This document shows positions 11,413-19,426 of a DNA stretch of 21,152 bases, piece after piece. Position 1 is the stretch's first letter; every line of letters begins with the position of its first letter. The notes beneath the pieces are model-generated. The model ran no database searches. It had not been told where the DNA came from and saw only the letters and a list, made by a program, of their open reading frames with translations. Origin of the DNA: a virus; the IMG/VR virus record IMGVR_UViG_3300031787_000981, positions 1-21,152 of that record; one strand, written 5' to 3'. Both the position numbers and the translations under genes were made by a program.

Positions 11413-11915
11413 TATAGTTGTATTTTAAAGCCACTTTCTTGCAACAAATAAAAACCATCCTCTAACAAAACAAAGTAAGGAATGGTCGGTTCATCTGTCC
11501 CAAACTGCGTTGCAAATATAGTGTTAGTTGGCACGTTTGTAGCTATTTTAGTTACTTGAATTTGTTGATTGCCGATTGCGTTTGATGATATATCCAACCC
11601 CGTTAGTTGACAAAATTCGGCAACTCTGTTTAAGCCGTACCCAAATTGCAAGGCCAAATCCCATACGGACTGCACTTGCTTGATGAAATACGTGTTGTCG
11701 GGCTGCTTTGGTGTATTCTGTTGCTTGATGGCAGCCGCTTCTACTTTTGGCTTTATTGTTTCATCGTATGTCAATGTCAACCCCTCAATGCTATCGGTAA
11801 TGGTCAATCCGTTGTCATTGCATAGCTTAACAGAATATTGCGCATCACCGTAAAGCAACACCGCAACATCGTATATTCCTTGACCGTTTTTAACTACGTA
11901 TAGCATCGACTTCAA
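11412..11915 (-). CDS. LysM-like baseplate/tail protein
   Basis: This 167-aa protein holds two LysM-like units: YVVKNGQGIYDVAVLLYGDA (6-25) continuing to about 50, and YFIKQVQSVWDLALQFGYGL (76-95) continuing to about 120. LysM modules bind peptidoglycan, and LysM-type proteins in contractile tails sit near the inner baseplate. A C-terminal part has VLLEDGFYLLQESGFKIQL (149-167), a duplicated LLE-GF/LLQESGF hairpin. It follows the gp25-like gene with a 26-base overlap. Another ATG at codon 4 shortens this. Most phages place this gene before the hub, so the position is odd. Confidence 0.62.
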   Translation of the reverse strand: MKSMLYVVKNGQGIYDVAVLLYGDAQYSVKLCNDNGLTITDSIEGLTLTYDETIKPKVEAAAIKQQNTPKQPDNTYFIKQVQSVWDLALQFGYGLNRVAEFCQLTGLDISSNAIGNQQIQVTKIATNVPTNTIFATQFGTDEPTIPYFVLLEDGFYLLQESGFKIQL

Positions 11916-12195
11916 AGTTAGTGGTGTTGTTATCTGTAAAGACTACCGAAACGCTGCTATATCCATCGGCAGTAAGTTGTTGTAGTATTTGTTTGCGTAG
12001 TTGTAACTGCGCCCCCGAACTATTGAGGAAGTTGTCGATGCCAACACCGCAAAAAATGTACTCTTTCCAATCACCTTGGTTTGAGTTAATAATGTCGATG
12101 ATATGGTCCTCATCACTATTGCCGATTACGAAGTCGTTATCCTTAATAAGAATATCACCCGTATCATCTTGTAAGAAGTCTTTAGCCGTTGCCAT
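11890..12195 (-). CDS. gp25-like baseplate wedge protein
   Basis: This 101-aa protein matches the T4 gp25 / Mu gp46-type family: DFLQDDTGDILIKDNDFVIG (6-25), the DEDHIIDIINSNQGDWKEY helix (28-46), the GVGIDNFLNSS loop (50-60) and a C-terminal strand. These proteins form part of the baseplate wedge that anchors the first sheath ring. It is encoded after the spike, as in Mu-like and P2-like phages. Overlaps with both neighbours (14 and 26 bases) point to coupled translation. No gpJ-like wedge partner follows. Confidence 0.85.
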   Translation of the reverse strand: MATAKDFLQDDTGDILIKDNDFVIGNSDEDHIIDIINSNQGDWKEYIFCGVGIDNFLNSSGAQLQLRKQILQQLTADGYSSVSVVFTDNNTTNFEVDAIRS

Positions 12196-12697
12196 GTTGT
12201 ACCGTTGTGTTTTCTATTTGTGAAATATTTATTTGTGGAAGAACAAGTGCAGTAAATGTTGACAATGCAACACCGCCATCAATAGGTGCATAACCCGCCA
12301 TAAGTGCAGTTATTGCTATTTTCAACGTATTAATCTCGGTCTGTAAGTTGTTCAACGCTGCGTTCAATACTTGCACCTTAACCAACCCCCCATTAGCATC
12401 GCCCGCCAAGTATATTTGGTCAACCTTACTCACCATGGACACGTATGCCGTTGCTTGCGAGGTCTGTTGAACTATCACAACACTATTGTTGGCAGGAATT
12501 AACGTAAATCCTTTATCGGCATCGGCATTGAGTAGCACATCAAAGAATTCTGCATCACCATTAATGGGTGTGCATGTGCAAGTCATTTCAGTTGTGTTGA
12601 TGTCGCTCACCGTACACGGTATGCCCTCGAATGTTAGGTCATTAAAACCGCTTAACGCTTGTATTGCCTGCCTTATATCTGTTACTAATACACTCAT
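12182..12697 (-). CDS. Baseplate spike protein, gpV-like
   Basis: This 171-aa protein fits the short central spike of contractile tails. An OB-like domain comes first (FEGIPCTVSDINTTEMTCTC, 23-42, to about 80). It is followed by the VVIVQQTSQATAYVSMVSKV strand region, the segment QIYLAGDANGGLVKVQVL (93-110), a helical stretch (111-145) and a terminal repeat-like QIENTTVQHG (160-169). The spike caps the tube and pierces the outer membrane. It overlaps the hub gene by ATGA, matching the hub-spike-gp25 order of P2 and Mu. Confidence 0.82.
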   Translation of the reverse strand: MSVLVTDIRQAIQALSGFNDLTFEGIPCTVSDINTTEMTCTCTPINGDAEFFDVLLNADADKGFTLIPANNSVVIVQQTSQATAYVSMVSKVDQIYLAGDANGGLVKVQVLNAALNNLQTEINTLKIAITALMAGYAPIDGGVALSTFTALVLPQINISQIENTTVQHGNG

Positions 12698-13680
12698 GCT
12701 ATTCTACGTTCTAATTCGATTGTTTGTTTACCGCCATTGTCGGTTGACACCGTTGTTGATACCGATTTCACAAGGTACTTGCCCTTGCGCTCGGGGTACT
12801 TCCAACTATCAACCACGATGTAATCACCGGGTACTATTTTCGGTTCTAAAAAAGTTTCAAACGAACCATAATACCCCGTGTAATTGGCTTGCTCTAAAAA
12901 TGAATTACATTTGACATCCAACTGCGCTTTTGTGCCACCGATTTGAGACACCGTGCGAACATCACCCGTTGGGTCACCGTAAGTGTACTCTGTGCGCTTT
13001 GTTCCCTCGATGATAACACCAACAACCTTGACCTTAACATCATCTTTTTTCAAGTATGTTAATTTCATCCCATCGGCAGTCATATCACGCTCAAATAGCA
13101 TGTAATGTTCCGTTGCTAATTTCGGATAAAATGCCAATCCAACGTATAACTTGCCCTCGATAAAAAACGAATACAAGCCGTATTCATCACGTAGTATTTG
13201 CAATATTTTACCAACATTTAAACTTGGAAAACGTATCTTGCCTAAGTCAGCATTGATAGCTTCAAACGGCACGGATTTTTCCGATAGTACTTTCTTTAAA
13301 AATTCTTCTAAAGTTATTGAATTGGATGTAATGTTAGGTGCAATTGCCTGCTTAATTAAAAACATTTCATCCTCACACAATAATTCAATAGGCACGTTGT
13401 TGTTTATCTTGGCAATGTACCCCGTGAATATAACGGTTTGGTTTGGGTGGTATGCTGCGGTTATTATTATCCTATCCCCCCTACGCATGATTGGGTTTTC
13501 GCCCTCGTACACGTTGCGGTCATTGTACTTGATATTTCTCGGTAGTATTACTGATGCCGTTTGCGTTTGCTTATCGTACGAGCGTGCCAACGTAATAGTG
13601 TTGACCTTATCCCAATAGTAAGTGTCACTTCTACCGTTGCCTTGTTGTTGTATTTCTACCCTGCAAACTAACCTAAACAT
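12694..13680 (-). CDS. Baseplate hub protein, gpD / gp27-like
   Basis: The start chosen at 13680 (328 aa) overlaps the upstream gene by 8 bases, the same overlap as several other pairs. A frame to 13782 would overlap by 110 bases. The protein shows a strand-rich first part with RSYDKQTQTASVILPRN, a VIFTGYIAKI segment, a helical EEFLKKVLSEKSVPFEAINA insert, then GKILQILRDEYGLYSFFIEG, and a C-terminal beta domain with PGDYIVVDSWKYPERKGKYL. This is the pattern of P2 gpD / T4 gp27 hubs, which form the ring between tube and spike. The next gene is the spike. Confidence 0.8.
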   Translation of the reverse strand: MFRLVCRVEIQQQGNGRSDTYYWDKVNTITLARSYDKQTQTASVILPRNIKYNDRNVYEGENPIMRRGDRIIITAAYHPNQTVIFTGYIAKINNNVPIELLCEDEMFLIKQAIAPNITSNSITLEEFLKKVLSEKSVPFEAINADLGKIRFPSLNVGKILQILRDEYGLYSFFIEGKLYVGLAFYPKLATEHYMLFERDMTADGMKLTYLKKDDVKVKVVGVIIEGTKRTEYTYGDPTGDVRTVSQIGGTKAQLDVKCNSFLEQANYTGYYGSFETFLEPKIVPGDYIVVDSWKYPERKGKYLVKSVSTTVSTDNGGKQTIELERRIA

Positions 13681-14362
13681 TTTTACGCTGAATTGTGTAG
13701 TCAGTATCCGAAACCGCTTGCCATTGGAAGTATTGCACGTTACGCATGCCTTGTTGTTGCGATAGTTGGCAACTTTCAACAACTATTTGCGTGATGCCTA
13801 AAATGTCGTTCAAAAACGTGCTTGTAACCTTTAACGGCACGGGTGCGCTTGCGTAGCTTTTAATCAACCTTGCATCAACATCGGGGTATTCATCGGGGTT
13901 CTTTGTTGCAACATAACCGCGTATAGTTAACTGAATGTCACCCATTCCTATGTACTCCTTAACCGTGCCGACTTTGTCAATCATAGCGGTTTTAATGATG
14001 TTTTTTTCAATAGTGGCATCAATGATTACCCCGTTCAAAAATAGTCCTTTAATTGCTTGCTGATTAGCGTTTGCATCCAACGGGTCGCTCACTTGCTTTG
14101 TGTTTGTAGCAAGTACGTTAGGTGTTTGCACGTATTCATTTGTAAAATCATTAAACTCATACGTGTTATATGTCGGCTGCTCAATTAACAACGTGTCATA
14201 AACAGGTGTGCCAAACAATGAAGTCGCATCGGGTTTATCCGTTGTGATGTCAAAGGTGTTGGCTAATATTGCACGTTGCACTATTGGCAGTCCAAACCCT
14301 TTTGATAGCGTTCTTGCGTTGGTCTTCGCAAGCGGTTGTGGTATGTAAAATTTTAAACTCAT
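13673..14362 (-). CDS. DUF6046-like baseplate/tail protein
   Basis: This 229-aa protein resembles DUF6046 proteins of Bacteroidota phages: a Pro-rich start, a central FLNGVIIDATIEKNIIKTAM region (107-126), the EYIGMGDIQLTIRGYVAT strand pair (136-153), then helix VDARLIKSYASA and the FLNDILGITQIVVESCQLSQ segment (183-202). It sits between tape measure and hub, where other phages encode tail-tip or initiator proteins that adapt tube to hub, so a similar role is inferred. It starts with TAATG overlap on the 45-aa gene. Confidence 0.62.
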   Translation of the reverse strand: MSLKFYIPQPLAKTNARTLSKGFGLPIVQRAILANTFDITTDKPDATSLFGTPVYDTLLIEQPTYNTYEFNDFTNEYVQTPNVLATNTKQVSDPLDANANQQAIKGLFLNGVIIDATIEKNIIKTAMIDKVGTVKEYIGMGDIQLTIRGYVATKNPDEYPDVDARLIKSYASAPVPLKVTSTFLNDILGITQIVVESCQLSQQQGMRNVQYFQWQAVSDTDYTIQRKNV

Positions 14363-14499
14363 TATTTAAAATCTTTTGCAACTTTGGTTAATACTTTTAT
14401 CATTTCTGCCTCTATAAAAGATTTGTCTAATATTGTTGCCTTTTTTATATCAGTTTTTTTAACCAATAATTTGTCAATATTTATTTCTATTGTTTTCAT
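14362..14499 (-). CDS. Small basic protein between tape measure and DUF6046 gene (45 aa)
   Basis: ATG 14499 overlaps the tape-measure stop by one base (TGATG), and its TAA overlaps the next start as TAATG, so this 45-codon frame fills the gap exactly. The protein is Lys/Ile-rich: MKTIEINIDKLLVKKTDIKK, then TILDKSFIEAEMIKVLTKVA and a basic end. It looks helical and soluble and is more AT-rich than its neighbours. It may be a small tail-tip chaperone. I do not recognise a family. Confidence 0.68.
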   Translation of the reverse strand: MKTIEINIDKLLVKKTDIKKATILDKSFIEAEMIKVLTKVAKDFK

Positions 14500-15908
14500 C
14501 ATTTTGTTGCCATTAATTGGAAGTCATTAACTGCTTCGATAAGTGCTTGTGCTACGATTTCTTTAATTTCGCCCGCGCCCTCTTTTATTTGTGTTGTTTC
14601 AACTTTAATCATTTCAACTAACTTGTCGATGCTGATGTTGAAATTTTGCACCCCTCTGCTTTCTAATATATTTAATCCTGTACCGCCTTTGGCTTTATTT
14701 GTGGATGTTGGCGCTGGTGCGCTTGCACCTCCAGATTTCATCGGATTAATTGCTTTTGATGGTGCACCAACACCGCTTTCGGCTGATTTGTTTAATTTGT
14801 CGTAAGCGTATTTTGCGGCCATAATACCTGTTGCTAATGCTGCCGCACCTGCTGCCGCTACCGCAAACAAACCAACACCGCTTAAACCTGCAAAAAATGC
14901 CGTAGCCGTATTTAATAACCATTGCGCTACCGTTACCCCATCAAGTGCCGCAGCTAATGACCAAATGCCCCAAATGAATTTAGCACCTGTCCAAATTGCC
15001 GCAGCTTTCATGTATGTGTTGTATAAAAAAACTGCCGTTGCTACTGAAGAAAACGCACCTGCCAAACCCGCAATTACATCAATATTCTCTCTTACAAAAT
15101 TTGTAAACGACCGTATAACTTCAACAACACCAACAATAACAGGCATTAACAATTCGCCAAGCGTTAACTTTAACTCTAAAAATGCGGTGTTCATTCGGTT
15201 TAAATTTGAAGTTAAACTTTCTCCTGCTGCATCCATACCACCTGCAAATTCCTTTTTTAATTGTGCAGCAAATTTAGGTATGAAATCCTCTGACATTAAC
15301 TTGCCATCTGCAACAAACTTATTTAACTCCATTGTTGTCATGCCCATGGCATCTGCTGCTATTCCAAATGCGCCCTTTAAACCTGCATCACCTAATTGCC
15401 CACGCAATTCTTCCATTGACACAACACCTTTGCCTGCCATATCGGACAATGCTTTAAATGCTTGTGCAGTTTGTTGCGCTGACATATGGTTAACGGTTGA
15501 TGCCATTGCCATACCCTCAAATACATCTCTTACTGCTTGTCCTTGTATTGATGTGCCTTTAAATGAAGCCGCCAAGCCAACAAAACCTTGTGTTGCGCTT
15601 AATAAATCCAATCCCATCTTTTGCGATGTTTCACGCAAATAATTAAAATCCCGTGCGCCTTGTTCTGCCGAGCCACTCGCAAAATTCAACTGATTTTGCA
15701 ACCCCTCCATTGATGCGGTTGTGTTTACGATTTCTCTAATACCTAAACCAAGTCCAATTCCTGCAAGTGCTTTTTGTAGCTTGTTTGCAGAATTTTGAGC
15801 CGTGTTCATGCTCGTATTTAACTTTTCAGTTTCACCCGTAGCGTTACGGATGCCACTTGACATTAAATCTTTTAGCCGTAAAATATATTCAACCGATGTG
15901 TTGCTCAT
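14499..15908 (-). CDS. Tail tape measure protein
   Basis: This 469-aa protein carries the tape-measure core: a helical start, GIRE...TASMEGLQNQLNFASGS (56-80), VSMEELRGQLGDAGLKGAFG (163-182) and LMSEDFIPKFAAQLKKEF (204-221). Several hydrophobic segments follow between about 252 and 370, as usual for proteins ejected through the membrane. A flexible Gly/Pro/Ala part (380-410) and a helical C-terminus finish it. At this length it would set a short tail, roughly 70 nm by the usual 0.15 nm per residue. Its start overlaps the frameshift product stop as ATGA. It works with the sheath, tube and chaperone encoded upstream. Confidence 0.92.
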   Translation of the reverse strand: MSNTSVEYILRLKDLMSSGIRNATGETEKLNTSMNTAQNSANKLQKALAGIGLGLGIREIVNTTASMEGLQNQLNFASGSAEQGARDFNYLRETSQKMGLDLLSATQGFVGLAASFKGTSIQGQAVRDVFEGMAMASTVNHMSAQQTAQAFKALSDMAGKGVVSMEELRGQLGDAGLKGAFGIAADAMGMTTMELNKFVADGKLMSEDFIPKFAAQLKKEFAGGMDAAGESLTSNLNRMNTAFLELKLTLGELLMPVIVGVVEVIRSFTNFVRENIDVIAGLAGAFSSVATAVFLYNTYMKAAAIWTGAKFIWGIWSLAAALDGVTVAQWLLNTATAFFAGLSGVGLFAVAAAGAAALATGIMAAKYAYDKLNKSAESGVGAPSKAINPMKSGGASAPAPTSTNKAKGGTGLNILESRGVQNFNISIDKLVEMIKVETTQIKEGAGEIKEIVAQALIEAVNDFQLMATK

Positions 15909-16377
15909 TTCTTAACCTGTATTGTTCCGTTAAACTTTAATACCCACAATATTTCTTCAATCGAACGCGCCCATTCATCATCTGTTAGCGTGCTTGGGTC
16001 TACGTGGTAATAAAAACGGATGAGTGCATTCTGACGCGCAAACTCATCCGTTTCAAGTAACTTTTTTGCCGAGTCTAATTTTTTTTTAACTCACCTGCTT
16101 CAGTTGACAACATTGGTAGGATGGTCATTGCCGCGCTGCGTAGTGCTTTGAAGTCATTGATGATGGCCTCAACATCGCCCTCAACACATAACGTGCGCAG
16201 GAACGACTCAACACCCATCAATTCATCTTTAGCAATTAACGCTGATACGGTCTTGTATGCCAGTCTATCCATTTCGCGCAAGTGTACCGTTAATGGTGCG
16301 CCTTGGCGGTTAGAAACGGTTAGCGTGTAGATTTCAACACCGGAAAACTTTGCCTTTAATTGTTCGATATTTGTCAT
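15905..16377 (-). CDS. Tail assembly chaperone, -1 frameshift long form (157 aa)
   Basis: A run of nine A on the mRNA (16079-16087) precedes the short form's TAG. Slipping back one base on A-AAA-AAA after Lys99 joins the short protein to an open -1 frame (15905-16081). That frame begins KLDSAKKLLETDEFARQNAL and ends with WARSIEEILWVLKFNGTIQV. It contributes 58 residues and stops in an ATGA overlap with the tape measure start. This is the arrangement of lambda gpG/gpGT and its many relatives, where the long form bridges tape measure and tube subunits. No ATG-started gene would otherwise fill this gap. Frameshifting itself is inferred from sequence. Confidence 0.85.
16075..16377 (-). CDS. Tail assembly chaperone, short form
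   Basis: This 100-aa acidic-basic helical protein lies between the tail tube and tape measure genes, the fixed place of tail assembly chaperones. The N-terminus (IEQLKAKFSGVEIYTLTVSN) is followed by LREMDRLAYKTVSALIAKDE (33-52) and a helical C-terminus ending in GELKKN on the slippery run. It would hold the tape measure in solution while the tube polymerises, and would not be in the virion. It has its own candidate promoter at 16400-16430, with the ATG 23 bases past the -7 box. Confidence 0.82.
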   Translation of the reverse strand: MTNIEQLKAKFSGVEIYTLTVSNRQGAPLTVHLREMDRLAYKTVSALIAKDELMGVESFLRTLCVEGDVEAIINDFKALRSAAMTILPMLSTEAGELKKN

Positions 16378-16399
16378 TGTGATTGATTTTAGTTTAGCG

Positions 16400-16430
16400 C
16401 AAATTTACTAAACAAATTCAATATGTGAAA
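16400..16430 (-). promoter_or_regulatory. Candidate promoter for chaperone and tape measure
   Basis: On the minus strand TTTC (16427-16430), a 19-base spacer and TAAATTTG (16400-16407) give a perfect -7 box and one mismatch in the -33 box. It overlaps the end of the tail tube gene. Confidence 0.5.
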
Positions 16431-16836
16431 CAATTAATTCCAAATCCATCGGGATTGAAGTGTCACCCGTTGCAGAGGTAATCATATTTGTTTTGAAACG
16501 GCAGTTGCGTATCTTATGCACAACGGGGATAAGGTTCACATCGGTAAACGTTACAATGATGTCAAACTCGGGAATGTCTTGCAATCGGCCATTTGGCGCG
16601 ACTGATACAATATTCATCACCTCGTTCATTAAGATAGTAATGTTTGCCGATGGCTCGATTTGACCGAACCCGCGCGCAACAGGGTAGCGCCCCGTTGCAT
16701 ACACGTTCTCGATGTTGTCTGTTTCACCGTACTCGATAGCGGTTACTCCTATGATTGGTGTTCCAAGTATGATGCAGGTAATATCTGCAAATTCATACGC
16801 TTTGCCGTTGATTAACGGTAGTCCATTTAGTGCCAT
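16408..16836 (-). CDS. Tail tube protein
   Basis: This 142-aa protein directly follows the sheath gene and has the tube pattern: GKAYEFADITCIILGTPIIG (11-30), GVTAIEYGETDNIENVYATG (30-49), PVARGFGQIEPSANITILMN (52-71) and DIPEFDIIVTF. It would stack as hexameric rings to form the inner tube through which DNA passes. Three bases separate it from the sheath gene. Sequence is close to the tube proteins of Mu-like and Bacteroidota contractile phages. Confidence 0.85.
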   Translation of the reverse strand: MALNGLPLINGKAYEFADITCIILGTPIIGVTAIEYGETDNIENVYATGRYPVARGFGQIEPSANITILMNEVMNIVSVAPNGRLQDIPEFDIIVTFTDVNLIPVVHKIRNCRFKTNMITSATGDTSIPMDLELIVSHIEFV

Positions 16837-16839
16837 TTT

Positions 16840-18387
16840 TTATACTGATTTTACGAAGCCAACATTAATTTTGATAATACGTGCAACACCTAACGGTACA
16901 TTTTGCAATGTCAATTCAAGTGTTGATGTAGCCAAAACATCTTGGGCGGGGTTAATAATTATTTTGTGTGCTGATAACTCGCCATCGGCCTCCATTTGCA
17001 CTAATGGATTGTTTGCCAAGGTTTCAAAGTAACCGATTGTTGCTGCGGTTAGTGTACCATCTGCATTCACTCTTAACGGTGAACTCAAAGCAGGCAACAT
17101 GTTGGCTCTAACAACGCGTGTAATCTTTTGGTAAGTACGGTTGTTTTCGATTGTCGAGTAGTCGCTTGTTGGTGTTACGGTTGTTTTTGAGTCACTCCAA
17201 TATGACCCCGCAATGCCTGTTAACTTGCGTAGGAACACGTATGCGTAGTTGTTTAAACTTTCAAACTGACTATCAGCAAGTGCCGAATATAACTGACCGT
17301 TGCTGAATGCGATAGTGTCGAGTTCCGTTCCAAGTGCCATGTTGAATTTAGACACCCATGCGATTGACTCGCTTACAAGTGCCAATGATACTGCGCCAAG
17401 CATAGCACCGCATGAACCAACTGACTTTCCCGTTGCCTTGTAAATTTTATACCCTGCTGCAACTCCATCTTGTGCGATAACAACGCTTACATTCGGTGCG
17501 GTTTGAGTTGATAGGTCAACTAAACTTGCCACACTTCCCGTTGCGCTTATTTCAGCGTTTAAAATGATTTGCAACGGCTTGTAAACGGCTTCGTTTGCGT
17601 TTGCGATTGCTTGCAATGCTGCACATTGAGCGGCTGCAAATACAACGTTTTTTTCAAACACGCTTATTTGCTTAATTTCGCCCATGGCGAAGTTTTGCAT
17701 GGTTGTAATCGCGTTAAACGTGTACGTGCTTGCTTCTTCTTCGTACAAACCTACATACAACTGCCCTTTCGGTTGAATTCTAAAATACTCAACAATGTGG
17801 TAGTATAGCGTATCAATCCATGATGCAACACCAAGCACGGTTGAACCGCTACCTGTTGGTTGTGTCCACGTGCCTGTTGAACCTCCTGTGATTGTTGATG
17901 CGTATGGTGTGCCACTATTCGGGAAAATACCCTCTCCCGCTTTTGTTGTTACCAACAATGATGCGGTGCTATTTGTTGCACTAAAACCATGTGTTTGCGT
18001 GCCTGCGTTAATAGCTGCGGCAAGTGCTGCGGCTGCGGTTGTTGTTGATACAGCATCGGCAGTTGTTAAGGTGTATGTGCTTAACACCGTTATTGCACCC
18101 ATAATGCCTGTGTAAGTGATTGCCACCGTGTCACCTGCTGCGGGAGTACCACCCACAACCATCTTTGCAACGGCTTTGGTTTCGCCTAATGAATTGCCAT
18201 TAATACCAAGTGCTTCGGCATCGGCTACGGAAAAAATCTTTTTGATGCGGTCATTTACGGTGAACCCTGTCGGCAACGTTGCGCCCGTTGCGTAGTAATG
18301 CAAGTGTGCGCTTATGTAATCGGTGCCGGGTAAAGCACGACCTAAACCGCTTGTGCTTTTTACGAAATTTATATTTGGTAGTGCCAT
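16840..18387 (-). CDS. Contractile tail sheath protein
   Basis: This 515-aa protein is the sheath subunit that contracts around the tube, and it shows the phage is a myovirus. The C-terminal half holds sheath features: AGYKIYKATGKSVGSCGAML (316-335), the NYAYVFLRKLTGIAGSYWSD region and a C-terminal domain with TLELTLQNVPLGVARIIKIN that links neighbouring subunits. It looks like the DUF2586-type sheath. Residues about 77-185 form a Thr/Ala/Gly-rich beta domain (GDTVAITYTG...) inserted near the N-terminus, likely exposed on the sheath surface. A hairpin precedes the gene. The sheath assignment is strong. The insert's role is unknown. Confidence 0.88.
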   Translation of the reverse strand: MALPNINFVKSTSGLGRALPGTDYISAHLHYYATGATLPTGFTVNDRIKKIFSVADAEALGINGNSLGETKAVAKMVVGGTPAAGDTVAITYTGIMGAITVLSTYTLTTADAVSTTTAAAALAAAINAGTQTHGFSATNSTASLLVTTKAGEGIFPNSGTPYASTITGGSTGTWTQPTGSGSTVLGVASWIDTLYYHIVEYFRIQPKGQLYVGLYEEEASTYTFNAITTMQNFAMGEIKQISVFEKNVVFAAAQCAALQAIANANEAVYKPLQIILNAEISATGSVASLVDLSTQTAPNVSVVIAQDGVAAGYKIYKATGKSVGSCGAMLGAVSLALVSESIAWVSKFNMALGTELDTIAFSNGQLYSALADSQFESLNNYAYVFLRKLTGIAGSYWSDSKTTVTPTSDYSTIENNRTYQKITRVVRANMLPALSSPLRVNADGTLTAATIGYFETLANNPLVQMEADGELSAHKIIINPAQDVLATSTLELTLQNVPLGVARIIKINVGFVKSV

Positions 18388-18402
18388 TTCTGTTTTAGTA
18401 TT

Positions 18403-18443
18403 AAAAAATGGCCTACCTACATTGATAGTTGGTAAGCCATTTT
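18403..18443 (-). terminator. Hairpin terminator between capsid and sheath genes
   Basis: Arms AAAATGGCCTACC (18405-18417) and GGTAAGCCATTTT (18431-18443) pair at 12 of 13 positions, with the mismatch a possible G-U, around a 13-base loop. On the minus strand the hairpin ends in six Us (18403-18408). It starts 19 bases past the capsid stop. No promoter is visible between it and the sheath gene, so it is probably partial and sets a high capsid to sheath ratio. Confidence 0.72.
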
Positions 18444-18462
18444 AGTTAAACGTTATTATTTA

Positions 18463-19398
18463 TTAAGATACCCAAGTTTGAACCAAAGCAGCAACACCTT
18501 TCATGTCGGTACGCAAAATTGCAGAACCTAACATTACTTCCATGTTGAAGATTGAACCTAAATACTCGGGCTTGCCGTTACCATTTGAACCGCTATCGTA
18601 CAATGGAGTCATGCTACCTAATGCACGAGATACTGATGATGAATGGAACGCGATGCAAGCAAGGTTATCACTTGTTGCTGTGGCTGCACCAAATGCCTTT
18701 GGAACGGTTGTTGAGTTAGCGTAAACCGATACAACAGGGCGCATCATGATGTCGAACCCGTATAGTTGTGCAACGGTTCCTGTTTGCAATACGTTGCCTT
18801 GGTTTTGGAAACCGTTGTAAGAAGCACGAATTACATCGCTGATTTGGAATAACTCCCAAAACATATCTGTTGACATTAACAACTTTCTGTTACCGCGTGG
18901 TACATTGTCCTTATCCATTTTAGCAGCAAGTGCAGCAATGTCAGCAAGGGCAACTTGTTTACGTGTTCCTGTTGCGCCCGGTGCAAGTGCAGTAGCAGCA
19001 GCAGCACCCGAAGTGCTTATGATGTTTGATGCACCCGAAGCAGACCAAGAAATAGCAACCTCATCACCGATACGCTGTGTAAGTGTGCTGATTTGTTGAC
19101 CAAGTACGCTTTGGCGCTTGTCATAACTGATTTGCAATTCATCAAGGTTGGTAATCAAAGTCGGCTCAAGAGCGAACTGATTAAGCGAGTATGTTCTGTC
19201 TGCATCAACACGCTCATTGATTGACAACGGGAATGTTGCAGGGTTCTTTAATACGGTTGGATTGCCTCCCGATTGTGGTACGTGAACGATACCGAATGCG
19301 ATATACGCAGAGTGGTCTACGGAGTAAGGTAAAAAGTCAGCGTTTCTGTTTAACGCTTCTTGTACATCCTGTACCCAAATTTCTTTTATTAGTGCCAT
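18463..19398 (-). CDS. Major capsid protein
   Basis: This 311-aa protein is the probable shell subunit. It follows the protease/scaffold and decoration-like genes, as the capsid gene does in most tailed phages. Segments such as ADFLPYSVDHSAYIAFGIVH (20-39), the loop-like PLSINERVDADRTYSLNQFA (57-76), TLTQRIGDEVAISW and the PRGNRKLLMSTDMFWELFQI (166-185) region fit an HK97-type coat fold with an N-arm, E-loop and helical spine. The length is normal for the fold. The terminator after it suggests very high expression. The exact capsid subfamily is not resolved by eye. Confidence 0.85.
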   Translation of the reverse strand: MALIKEIWVQDVQEALNRNADFLPYSVDHSAYIAFGIVHVPQSGGNPTVLKNPATFPLSINERVDADRTYSLNQFALEPTLITNLDELQISYDKRQSVLGQQISTLTQRIGDEVAISWSASGASNIISTSGAAAATALAPGATGTRKQVALADIAALAAKMDKDNVPRGNRKLLMSTDMFWELFQISDVIRASYNGFQNQGNVLQTGTVAQLYGFDIMMRPVVSVYANSTTVPKAFGAATATSDNLACIAFHSSSVSRALGSMTPLYDSGSNGNGKPEYLGSIFNMEVMLGSAILRTDMKGVAALVQTWVS

Positions 19399-19426
19399 TT
19401 TTTATTTGTTGTTTTTAAGTGAATAA

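Noticed and set aside
11513-11520. TATATTTG box inside the LysM-like gene
   Set aside because: It has no -33 partner at the required spacing and lies in coding sequence.
13681-13782. 34-residue N-terminal extension of the hub protein
   Set aside because: It would overlap the upstream gene by 110 bases; the internal ATG gives the common 8-base overlap and a normal hub N-terminus.
14965-15642. 225-codon open frame on the plus strand
   Set aside because: It is antisense to the tape measure gene, whose motifs and neighbours are convincing; its composition is that of a mirrored reading.
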